A stretch of 40,914 bases of DNA from Acetobacteraceae bacterium (GTDB lineage Bacteria; Pseudomonadota; Alphaproteobacteria; Acetobacterales; Acetobacteraceae), in contig JASHQG010000088.1 of NCBI GenBank assembly GCA_030037665.1, forward strand, positions 1-40,914. The letters run 5' to 3'. The position numbers and the translations under genes are program-made. Positions 1 to 6,994 of this stretch are shown piece by piece. The notes below the pieces were generated by a model that searched no databases, was not told the DNA's origin, and saw nothing but the letters and a program-made list of their open reading frames with translations. The stretch's first letter is position 1. Every line of letters starts with the position of its first letter.

Positions 1-415
1 CGAAGGTGTGAAACCGGGGTACTGCACTTGTCGCAACAAGCGTCTGCAGGTCCGTCTCGGTTATTCCACACTGATCGGACAGGATCTTGGCAAACACGCC
101 GTCCGGATAGGGCTGTGGATCGGATGCCAGCACCGGTTCCAGTTAGGCCCACCACTTGTTTTGCGCCGCATTGAGGATGCGCAGTCGCACCCCAATCGAA
201 GATCTGCTACGAGCGTCGTACGTTTCCCCAGCGATCAGCGATAACCTGCTGGCAAGCCGCCCGAGCGCAAACATGCGGCGCCCGGTGCCCATCACGGCAT
301 GCGATCGGAAACATGCCGCGTGGCGTCGGCCGACGGTCTGTTCATGACGTTCATCGACACTGCGTCCGTGGCAAGCACTCCATCGCAACAGCCGGTGACT
401 GCGGAGTTCATGCAC
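1..415 (-). pseudogene. Possible interrupted gene remnant, runs off left edge
   Basis: On the minus strand one frame reads from about 415 down to the window edge with a single in-frame TAA at 143-145. The part upstream of the stop ends in NAAQNKWWA. The part after it continues LEPVLASDPQPYPDGVFAKI and stays open for 47 codons to base 1. Both halves have mainly G/C third positions and protein-like composition, so a nonsense mutation in a once continuous gene is a reasonable reading. I do not recognise the family. The alternative is that only the left part (1-142) is the tail of a real gene that enters this frame by a shift. No gene is visible on either strand between about 416 and 554. Confidence 0.3.
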
Positions 416-554
416 GCGTGTCGCGCTGGTTGGTCGTCACGCGCCCCACTGCTTGTGCAGCGTGGGTGGCGTCGTCATGCCCACGCTAGCCAGACGTTGC
501 GCGGATCAAGCACCAGTCCAATGCCGAGGATGGGATGATGGTACGCGTTCAGGA

Positions 555-1790
555 TCAGCCAACCACCCCTTTGCCGCGCAGATCGCCGACCACAGCGCTG
601 TCCAGCCCAAGCCACTGTGTGAGCACTTCCTCATTATGCTCTCCGAGCATTGGCGAGGGCTTCACCGGCGGAGGACTGCCGGAGAACCGCACCGGCCAGG
701 ACACCATCTTGAACGGCCCGTTCTTCGGGTGCTGAATCGTCTGCATGATCTGGCGGTGCTCGAACGTAGGGTCATTGTAGAGTTCGAGCGTGTCCAGTAC
801 CGCGCCCGCCGGCACGCCCGCGCGGCCGATGATCTCCATCGCTTCGTGCTTGGTATGCTGCATCGTCCATTCGGTGATCATGCCATTCACCTCATCCGGA
901 CGTTCCGCGCGCGCCCACGGGGTGTCGTAACGCTCGTCGCCGATCAGGTCTTCGCGTCCGATCACCTTCAACAAACGATGCCAGTGCTCCGGATTGGCAC
1001 GGCTGGTGAAGATGTAGACGCGATCGTTGGGCTGGCCGCCCTTGCAGGGGAATGTGCCCATCGGCGGCGTCGCGCCGGACACCGAACTATCAGCGGCGCG
1101 GCCGGCGGCCTGGGTGTTGCCGGTGCGGTTCTGTGCCGCAAATGCGATGCGGATGTAATGGAGCATTGCGTCTTGCATGGCCACTTGCAGGTGCTCGCCC
1201 TGGCCTGTCTCCTTGCGGCGATACAGCGCGCCGAGGATGGAGATCGCCATCAGCATGCCGGTGCCGGTGTCACCGAGTGACGGACCAGGCTTCAGCGGCC
1301 GGCCGTCACGCTCGCCGGTAATGCTCATTGTGCCGCCGCACGCTTGCGCGATCATGTCAAAGGCCAGGTTCTTTTCGTACGGGCTGCCCTCGCCGAAGCC
1401 CTTGACCTGGCAATAGATGATGGACGGATTGATCGCCTTGATCTTGTCATAGCCGAGGCCGAGCCGTTCGATCGCCCCCGGCGCAAAGTTCTCCATCATC
1501 ACATCCGCCCGCTTCGCGAGGTCCTTCACGAGCTGCAGGCCCTGCGGGTCCTTCAGATTGACGGTGATGGATTTCTTGTTTGCATTGAACAGGAGGAAAT
1601 AGGGGTCATCGACACCCGGCTTGCCGCCAAGCTGCCGGCCGGGATCGCCGCTGCGGGGATTCTCCACTTTCACCACGTCGGCGCCGAGCCAGGCAAGCGC
1701 TTCAGTGCAGGAGGGACCTGCCTCGAACTGCGTCAGGTCTAGAATTTTCACGCCGGTCAGGCAGCTTTGTCCGCCGGTTCTTGCATCCAT
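555..1790 (-). CDS. CaiB/BaiF family (class III) CoA-transferase
   Basis: A 411-residue protein of the size normal for formyl-CoA/oxalate-type CoA-transferases, which move CoA between carboxylic acids in the cytosol. The N-terminus has the family pattern VKILDLTQFEAGPSCTEAL followed by LGADVVKVENP. NANKKSITVNLKDPQG at about 69-84 and LAFDMIAQA at about 142-150 are also typical. Asp174 in GDTGTGM is placed where the family's catalytic aspartate sits. The ATG at 1790 is preceded by a GGAGGA ribosome site (1803-1798) at 7 nt. The substrate cannot be told from sequence: oxalyl/formyl-CoA, carnitine-type and mesaconyl-type enzymes look alike. No decarboxylase or acyl-CoA dehydrogenase is next to it. 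It follows the MucR gene on the same strand after a 99-nt gap that may hold its own promoter. Confidence 0.9.
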   Translation of the reverse strand: MDARTGGQSCLTGVKILDLTQFEAGPSCTEALAWLGADVVKVENPRSGDPGRQLGGKPGVDDPYFLLFNANKKSITVNLKDPQGLQLVKDLAKRADVMMENFAPGAIERLGLGYDKIKAINPSIIYCQVKGFGEGSPYEKNLAFDMIAQACGGTMSITGERDGRPLKPGPSLGDTGTGMLMAISILGALYRRKETGQGEHLQVAMQDAMLHYIRIAFAAQNRTGNTQAAGRAADSSVSGATPPMGTFPCKGGQPNDRVYIFTSRANPEHWHRLLKVIGREDLIGDERYDTPWARAERPDEVNGMITEWTMQHTKHEAMEIIGRAGVPAGAVLDTLELYNDPTFEHRQIMQTIQHPKNGPFKMVSWPVRFSGSPPPVKPSPMLGEHNEEVLTQWLGLDSAVVGDLRGKGVVG

Positions 1791-1889
1791 ATGTCAATCC
1801 TCCGTTCAGGGTCTGCGGCGATGTGCCGCAGGCGCCGGAACGGGAACGCTACAGGGAATGCGTGCAGGAGGTAAGAGCGAGCGAAATTG

Positions 1890-2315
1890 TCAGCCTCGGG
1901 CGGCTTTGCGTGGAGCCTTCCTTGTTGGTCCGGTGCGCTTCTGACCCAAACCGATCTTCTTCGCGAGAGCCGAGCGGACTTTGGCATAGTCCGGCGCAAC
2001 CAGCGGATACGTCATCGGAAGGCCCCATTTCGAACGGTATTGCTGCACCGAAAGACTGTGGTCGGTCATCAGATGCCGCTTCAGCATGGAAAAATGCTTG
2101 CCGCACTCGAGGCAAACGATGTGGTCGCCGAATACCGATTTCCGTACCGGAACGGCCGGATCGACCCGCGAAGGCTCGGGCGTTTCCTGGCCGACCGAAA
2201 CAAGCGCGTGATGTACCTGACGGATTAACTCTGGAAGTTGTTCGGTAGGCACAGTGTTGTTGCTGGCGTGCGCGCTGACAATTTGGGCCGCGAGCGCGAG
2301 CACCTTCTCGTCCAT
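1890..2315 (-). CDS. MucR/Ros-type zinc-finger transcriptional regulator
   Basis: A 141-residue protein of the alphaproteobacterial Ros/MucR family, DNA-binding regulators of exopolysaccharide, motility and host-interaction genes. The zinc finger is complete: Cys68 and Cys71 in VCLECGKHF, and His81 and His86 in RHLMTDH. It is followed by the conserved LSVQQYRSKWGLP segment and an APDYAKVRSALAKKIGLG tail. The basic C-terminus (RKAPRKAARG) is common in the family. A GGGAGAG ribosome site lies just upstream of the ATG at 2315. MucR proteins bind AT-rich DNA and often regulate themselves. I could not identify its targets in this window. Confidence 0.93.
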   Translation of the reverse strand: MDEKVLALAAQIVSAHASNNTVPTEQLPELIRQVHHALVSVGQETPEPSRVDPAVPVRKSVFGDHIVCLECGKHFSMLKRHLMTDHSLSVQQYRSKWGLPMTYPLVAPDYAKVRSALAKKIGLGQKRTGPTRKAPRKAARG

Positions 2316-2405
2316 TTGCTCTCTCCCGTAGGCTGCTGGGGGCGCTTCTTAGAATACCTGCGATGATTCGGCCAGTACTGGGAGGCGTCTGGGAGGCCGG
2401 CGGCG

Positions 2406-2645
2406 CTAAGCCGATGGAACATCGCGATCCAGGGCGGGAAACGGGAAGAAGCGAGCGCTACCGAAGGCCTCATAGGCATATCGCAACGCCCGGCTCTGTG
2501 CGTTCGGTCCAGTAAAGAAATGCAGCTTTTGCCGGGGTGCGGCGGTCATCTCGGGCGCCTCGACAATCCAGCGGCCGTGCGCTTCGGCGGCGGGATACAC
2601 CCGTGCCGGCTCCAGCACCTCAGATCGCTCGCCCTCGCCTGCCAC
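2406..2645 (-). CDS. Small conserved-looking hypothetical protein
   Basis: A 79-residue reading frame starting at GTG (2645), with a near-perfect AAGGAGG ribosome site (2657-2651) only 5 nt upstream. That site is the main reason to accept it as a gene. The core GRWIVEAPEMTAAPRQKLHF continues into FTGPNAQSRALRYAYEAFGS and ends in a short Phe/Pro-rich stretch. There is no signal peptide or membrane segment, so a cytosolic protein is expected. The phrase 'PNAQSRALRYAYEAFG' suggests a compact alpha/beta fold. I do not recognise a named family. It lies 90 nt upstream of the MucR gene on the same strand and could be co-transcribed with it. Confidence 0.6.
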   Translation of the reverse strand: MAGEGERSEVLEPARVYPAAEAHGRWIVEAPEMTAAPRQKLHFFTGPNAQSRALRYAYEAFGSARFFPFPALDRDVPSA

Positions 2646-2818
2646 CTACGCCTCCTTGCTGCGCCGCAGCATAACAGGTTTGACAAGTGAGTGAAAGGGT
2701 CTTGACAGCCAGATTGCACAGGAAATGCGGTCCGATTACGAATCGGCCACTGTCCGATGCAGGGCGCCACCCGTGCTTGTTCTTCGCCCGGCATGACGTT
2801 CTTTACCCGACATGATGA

Positions 2819-3217
2819 CGCAATTCGATCACGATACAATATCTGGCAAAAAACGTGATCCCTCTGCGAAGCGGTTGCGCTGCTTCTCAGGTGACGTTGC
2901 AGAAGCCGGGATCGGCCTGACCCGCGGCGGCAAACGAGGAACGGTCGGGGCGTACGGTCGTCAGCGCTTTCGACGCATGCAAGGCCAGGCAGTGTGGCGC
3001 CGGCCGGAAGGGTGGGGCCGCTGTCATTCGGGTTGCTGACGGGACCGGCGCATCGCGCGACGCACCGAGTGCGACGCTCGCCGAGACAGGCCGCACGGTG
3101 CCTGGGGAAATCGCAGCTCTGTTGTTCTGGGCGCCCTTCGCGGTCATCGGCGAAGGCGGCGACGGGCACCCGACTGGCGGTGCGATAGGCGGTAAAGCCG
3201 GGGCCGCTACCGGATGA
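2819..3217 (+). pseudogene. Possible interrupted small secreted or lipoprotein-like gene
   Basis: One plus-strand frame is open from 2819 to the stop at 3215-3217 except for one TGA at 2918-2920. It reads SGCAASQVTLQKPGSA, then the stop, then PAAANEERSGRTVVSAFDAC, and ends with LLFWAPFAVIGEGGDGHPT and a Gly/Ala-rich tail. Third positions are G/C-rich. The antisense frame (2887-3147) shares the same wobble positions and is also open, and a second plus-strand frame (2812-3039) is open too, so the coding strand is not certain. Decay is the simplest explanation of the internal stop. Confidence 0.2.
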
Positions 3218-3394
3218 AACGATCCGGGCGTGCGTCAGCAGCGAGCTCTTTAGTCTCATCAGGCACGACAGCAGGTGCCGCGCGGATGGTGTGATCCTGC
3301 CGCCAGTCGGTGTCGGGCACGCACCGTGCAGGTGATGTACGTGCTGGCCGTCTGCACCGTATCGATGGGAACTTCCCACCTATCTTCTCGCCAA

Positions 3395-3418
3395 TGAGTA
3401 CGCCGCGCGGCGTACTCA
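3395..3418. repeat. 24-bp perfect palindrome
   Basis: The arms are TGAGTACGCCGC and its exact reverse complement with no spacer, 24 bases in all. A self-complementary dyad this long in a spacer is unlikely by chance and is typical of a dimeric repressor site or a strong cruciform/hairpin. It lies about 200 bases upstream of the TetR-type gene. It lacks a following T-run on either strand, so it is not a classic terminator. Confidence 0.6.
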
Positions 3419-3570
3419 AGAGAGCCGGCACGCACGGTGCAACCGATGCCGCGTCGACACCTCAGGATACACCGCCCCAGGTAGTCGCTGCCATGGTTTG
3501 CGTACCGCCCGACGGCACGCAGAGACGGGAGGCAGATATATCTGCTGATCCAGCTCTGGAACCGAGGGGA

Positions 3571-3609
3571 CTATATCGATCGATTGACATAAAATGCCGC
3601 TCGATATAG
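3571..3609. promoter_or_regulatory. Inverted repeat and putative promoter of the efflux regulator
   Basis: CTATATCGA at 3571-3579 is matched by its exact reverse complement TCGATATAG at 3601-3609, with a 21-base spacer. A consensus TTGACA (3584-3589) sits inside the spacer, and TATAGG (3605-3610) could act as a -10 element with a short 15-base spacing. The regulator's ribosome site begins within the right arm. The arrangement fits an autoregulated TetR operator covering promoter and translation start. Which protein binds is inferred. Confidence 0.45.
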
Positions 3610-3620
3610 GAGCGGCGTCC

Positions 3621-4328
3621 ATGCTCCACCATGGCGACCCTGTCCCCGCCCGCTTCCGTCCCGCCGCCCGGCTGCGCGGTGAGGAAACCCGCAAGCGCAT
3701 ACTCTGCGCCGCGCTTCGCGTCTTCGCCGCCGAGGGTTACGACGGCGCCAGCACCCGCACTCTGGCTCGCGCCGCCGGTGTCAACCTCCCCGCGATCCAG
3801 TACTACTTCGGAAATAAGGAAGGCTTGTACCGCGCGGTCATCGATCACATCAGCGAGACGGTGGAAGAACGCATCGCGCCGGTGATGCAGCAGATCGGCG
3901 AAGCGGTTTCCGCCGGCCAGACATCCCGCCGCCGGCTGCTGGAGTTGCTGTGCCGGATGATGGATGCGTTCGTTGCGCTGGTCACTGACCAGACCAGCGC
4001 CGACTGGGAGAGCCGCGCGCTGTTCTTTGCACGCGCGGAGATCGAGCCGCAGATCGCGCTCGACGCCCTGCATCGCCGTGTCCTGCGGCAGGTCGTCGAG
4101 CCGTGTGCGCTGCTGGTCGGCATGCTCACCGGCCAGCCGCCCGATGCGGAACAAACGCTGATACGCACTGTCGCATTGATCGGGCAGGTATCCGTTTTCT
4201 GTAACCGCAAGGCACATCAGGTGCTGGACTGGCAGGAACTCGATGAAAGGCGCGTCCGCGCCATCCAGACGGTCGTGCGCGAGCACACGCGGGCGATTTT
4301 CGGCAAACTGAATGGCGCCGCGCCATGA
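3621..4328 (+). CDS. TetR/AcrR family regulator, CerR-like, of the RND efflux operon
   Basis: A 235-residue TetR-type DNA-binding regulator. The N-terminal helix-turn-helix runs from about residue 20 to 68 (RKRILCAALRVFAAEGYDGA, then TRTLARAAGVNLPAIQYYF, then GNKEGLYRAVIDH). The C-terminal ligand domain resembles the CerR/DUF1956 type, with WESRALFFARAEIEPQIALD and a late CNRKAHQVLDW segment. An in-frame ATG exists at 3594. I prefer the ATG at 3621 because AGGAG (3607-3611) lies 9 nt before it and the protein then starts close to the HTH. Its stop overlaps the start of the outer-membrane gene (ATGA, 4325-4328), so it is the first gene of the pump operon and probably represses it. The effector is unknown. 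Confidence 0.92.
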   Translation: MLHHGDPVPARFRPAARLRGEETRKRILCAALRVFAAEGYDGASTRTLARAAGVNLPAIQYYFGNKEGLYRAVIDHISETVEERIAPVMQQIGEAVSAGQTSRRRLLELLCRMMDAFVALVTDQTSADWESRALFFARAEIEPQIALDALHRRVLRQVVEPCALLVGMLTGQPPDAEQTLIRTVALIGQVSVFCNRKAHQVLDWQELDERRVRAIQTVVREHTRAIFGKLNGAAP

Positions 4329-5836
4329 CCCGACTAGCCCTTGCGCTCGGGGTGGCGCTGGGCATCAGCGGCTGCGCCGTCGGACCGAACTTCCATCCGC
4401 CCGCCGCGCCAGAGGATGCAGCCTATTACAGCGGCGCACTGCCGGTGCGCACCGCATCGAGCAACGTGCTCGCGGGAGGTGCGCAGTTCTTTCATCCCGG
4501 TGCCGAGCTGACCGGCGAATGGTGGACCCTGTTCCATTCCGATCCGCTCGACCGGATGATCGACGACGCGCTGCACGCCAACCCGGATCTCGCGGCGGCG
4601 CAGGCGGCGCTGCGAGAGGCGAACGAGAACGTCTATGCAGCGCAAGGCGCACTGTTTCCGAGTGCCGACGTGAGTTTTCAACCGGAGCGCACGCGGATTT
4701 CCGGCGCCGAGTTTGGCGAGCCGGGACTGAGCGCGACGCTCAGCCTCGTCACCGCCAGCGTGAACGTATCGTACGCGCCGGACGTCTTCGGCGGTACGCG
4801 GCGGCAGATCGAATCGCTCGCCGCGCAGGCGGATGATCAGCGTTTCCAGCTCGAAGCGACCTATCTCACTCTGACATCGAACCTGGTCGTCGCGGCGGTG
4901 CAGGAGGCGTCGCTGCGGGGACAGATCCAGGCGACGCGCGACATTATCCAGCTACAGAGCGAGCAGCTTGACGTGGTCCAGCGCCAGTTCGAACTGGGTG
5001 GTGCGGCGAAGTCCGATGTGCTCTCGCAGCAGGCGACGCTGACCGCGACCGAGGCGACGTTGCCGCCTCTGCAGAAGCAACTGGCGCAGACACGCGACCA
5101 GCTTGCAGCACTGCTCGGTCGCTTCCCCAATCAGCAACCTGCGGCGCGATTCGAGCTCACGAGCCTGCGCTTGCCGGCTGACCTGCCGGTGAGCCTGCCG
5201 TCGCAGCTCGTGACGCAGCGACCTGACATTCGCGCAGCCGAAGCGGCACTACACGCGGCAAGCGCCAATGTCGGTGTTGCGATCGCCAACGAGCTACCGC
5301 AGTTCACCATCACCGGACAGTACGGTAGTGAATCATTGGGGTTCACCAATATGTTCACGCCCGCCACCGCCATCTGGTCCATTGCCGGCGGCGTCACGCA
5401 AACACTGTTCGATGCCGGGCAGTTGTTGCACAAAAAGCGCGCAGCGGTCGCCGCGTTCGATCAGGCAGCGGCGCAATACCGCAGCACGGTGATCAAGGCA
5501 TTCCAGAATGTCGCCGACACGCTGCACGCTCTGCAGTCCGACGCCAACGCGCTGCGCAGCCAGGCGACCGCGGAACAAACCGCCGCGGCCAGCCTCGATT
5601 TGGCGCAGGATCAATACCGTCTGGGGGCGATCGCCTATCTGACACTCGCCGATGCCCAGCGCACCTATCAGCAGGCGCGGATCAATCTCGTGCAAGCGCA
5701 AGCCAATCGGTACGCCGACACCGCCGCGTTGTTCCAGGCGTTGGGCGGCGGCTGGTGGCACCGCAACGACGTGTCGCCCGGTGCCATCGGCACGCCAGAC
5801 CGGTTCGGCATTTCACTCTCGGCTGCGCAGAACTGA
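4325..5836 (+). CDS. RND efflux outer-membrane lipoprotein (NodT/OprM family)
   Basis: A 503-residue outer-membrane factor, the TolC-like exit duct of a tripartite pump. A short signal peptide ends in a lipobox, ISGC, with Cys17 as the lipidated residue, followed by AVGPNFHPP, the classic start of NodT/OprM proteins. Two OEP repeats follow: DDALHANPDLAAAQAALREA and the long helices near 190-260, then a second copy with QRPDIRAAEAALHAASANVG at about 295-315 and QYRLGAIAYLTLADAQ near the end. It overlaps the upstream regulator by 4 nt, and the adaptor follows with a 14-nt gap, so the three pump proteins should be made together. Confidence 0.95.
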   Translation: MTRLALALGVALGISGCAVGPNFHPPAAPEDAAYYSGALPVRTASSNVLAGGAQFFHPGAELTGEWWTLFHSDPLDRMIDDALHANPDLAAAQAALREANENVYAAQGALFPSADVSFQPERTRISGAEFGEPGLSATLSLVTASVNVSYAPDVFGGTRRQIESLAAQADDQRFQLEATYLTLTSNLVVAAVQEASLRGQIQATRDIIQLQSEQLDVVQRQFELGGAAKSDVLSQQATLTATEATLPPLQKQLAQTRDQLAALLGRFPNQQPAARFELTSLRLPADLPVSLPSQLVTQRPDIRAAEAALHAASANVGVAIANELPQFTITGQYGSESLGFTNMFTPATAIWSIAGGVTQTLFDAGQLLHKKRAAVAAFDQAAAQYRSTVIKAFQNVADTLHALQSDANALRSQATAEQTAAASLDLAQDQYRLGAIAYLTLADAQRTYQQARINLVQAQANRYADTAALFQALGGGWWHRNDVSPGAIGTPDRFGISLSAAQN

Positions 5837-5850
5837 CGGAGACCGCGACC

Positions 5851-6984
5851 ATGGCCAAGCGCATGATCATCATGCTGATCGCTGTCACTGTCGTCCTCGG
5901 CCTCGTGTTCGGGTTCCAGGTATTCAAAGCGCATATCATTAAGAAAGTAATGGCCTCGCTGGCGAATCCGCCGCAGACCGTATCGACTATCGTCGCAGAG
6001 TACTCAGAGTGGCAGCCGGCGACCGCCGCGGTCGGCAGCCTGCGCGCGGTGGACGGCGCCAATCTGTCGCTGGAGGTGCCCGGCATCGTTAGCCAGATCG
6101 ACTTCAAATCGGGCGATGACGTTCAGACAGGGCAGGTGTTGCTACGGCTGCGCGCGGACGACGATATCGCCAAGCTACATGCGTTGCAGGCTACCGCGGC
6201 CTTGGCGCAAATCACGTACGACCGCGACCTCAAGCAGTTCGCGGCCCATGCGGTGAGCCGTGCGACGCTCGACAACGACGTGGCGACACTGAAGAACGAT
6301 CAGGCGCAGGTGGAGGCGCAGCAGGCAATTGTTGCGCAGAAGATTCTGCGCGCGCCGTTCGCTGGCCACATCGGCATTCGTCAGGTCGACCTCGGACAGT
6401 ACCTCGCCGCTGGCACGCAGGTGGTGACCCTGCAGGCACTGGATCCGCTGTACGCGGATTTCTATCTGCCACAGCAGGCGCTGGCGCATCTGAAGGTTGG
6501 CCAGACCGTGACGGTACAGGTGGATACGTATCCGGGTCAGAATTTCACAGGACAGATCAGCGCGATCAATCCCCAGGTGGACCCCAGCTCGCGCAACGTG
6601 CAGCTTCGCGCGACGCTGGCCAATCTGGACCATCGTCTGCTGCCTGGCATGTTCGCCACGCTGGACATCGACACCGGTGCGAAGCAGCGCCTGGTCACGC
6701 TGCCGCAGACCGCTATTGCTTACAATCCGTACGGCGATACGGTCTATGTCGTGGTTGACAAAGGCGGCAAGAACGCGATGGGCCAGCCGAACCTGATCGC
6801 GCAGCAGACCTTCGTCACCACCGGCGCAACACGCGGCGACCAGGTGGCCGTGCTGAATGGCATCAAGGCGGGCGACGTCATCGTCTCGGCCGGACAGATC
6901 AAGTTGCACAATGACATTCCCGTACTGATCAACAACAGCGTGCAGCCACTGAACGATCCGCATCCCAAGGTGCCGAACCAGTGA
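5851..6984 (+). CDS. RND efflux periplasmic adaptor (membrane fusion protein)
   Basis: A 377-residue HlyD/AcrA-type adaptor that joins the inner-membrane pump to the outer-membrane duct. A hydrophobic N-terminal anchor (MIIMLIAVTVVLGLVFGFQV, about 5-24) has no lipobox. It is followed by the lipoyl half-motif (LEVPGIVSQIDFKSGDDVQT), a coiled-coil hairpin (about 110-150), the second lipoyl half (ILRAPFAGHIGIRQVDLGQY) and beta-barrel domains with DPLYADFYLPQQ. The frame is open further upstream to 5755, but only the ATG at 5851 has a ribosome site (ACGGAGA, 5836-5842), and it places the anchor at the N-terminus. The stop is 10 nt before the pump gene. Confidence 0.94.
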   Translation: MAKRMIIMLIAVTVVLGLVFGFQVFKAHIIKKVMASLANPPQTVSTIVAEYSEWQPATAAVGSLRAVDGANLSLEVPGIVSQIDFKSGDDVQTGQVLLRLRADDDIAKLHALQATAALAQITYDRDLKQFAAHAVSRATLDNDVATLKNDQAQVEAQQAIVAQKILRAPFAGHIGIRQVDLGQYLAAGTQVVTLQALDPLYADFYLPQQALAHLKVGQTVTVQVDTYPGQNFTGQISAINPQVDPSSRNVQLRATLANLDHRLLPGMFATLDIDTGAKQRLVTLPQTAIAYNPYGDTVYVVVDKGGKNAMGQPNLIAQQTFVTTGATRGDQVAVLNGIKAGDVIVSAGQIKLHNDIPVLINNSVQPLNDPHPKVPNQ

Positions 6985-6994
6985 GGGCGACACG

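Larger units (their letters stand above)
2646..3593. other. Long spacer with decayed-looking coding traces
   Basis: No intact gene with a credible start is visible in these 948 bases. Two stretches look like former coding sequence. One is on the plus strand at 2819-3217. The other is on the minus strand at about 3380-3207: one frame reads VPIDTVQTASTYITCTV, and a neighbouring frame then continues CVPDTDWRQDHTIRA up to a stop at 3207, as if a base had been gained or lost. A perfect 24-bp palindrome (3395-3418) lies upstream of that minus-strand trace. The last ~25 bases hold the promoter region of the TetR-type regulator. Confidence 0.5.

Noticed and set aside
3462-4286. Long minus-strand frame opposite the TetR gene
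   Set aside because: It is the antisense shadow of a clear TetR gene and shares its wobble positions.
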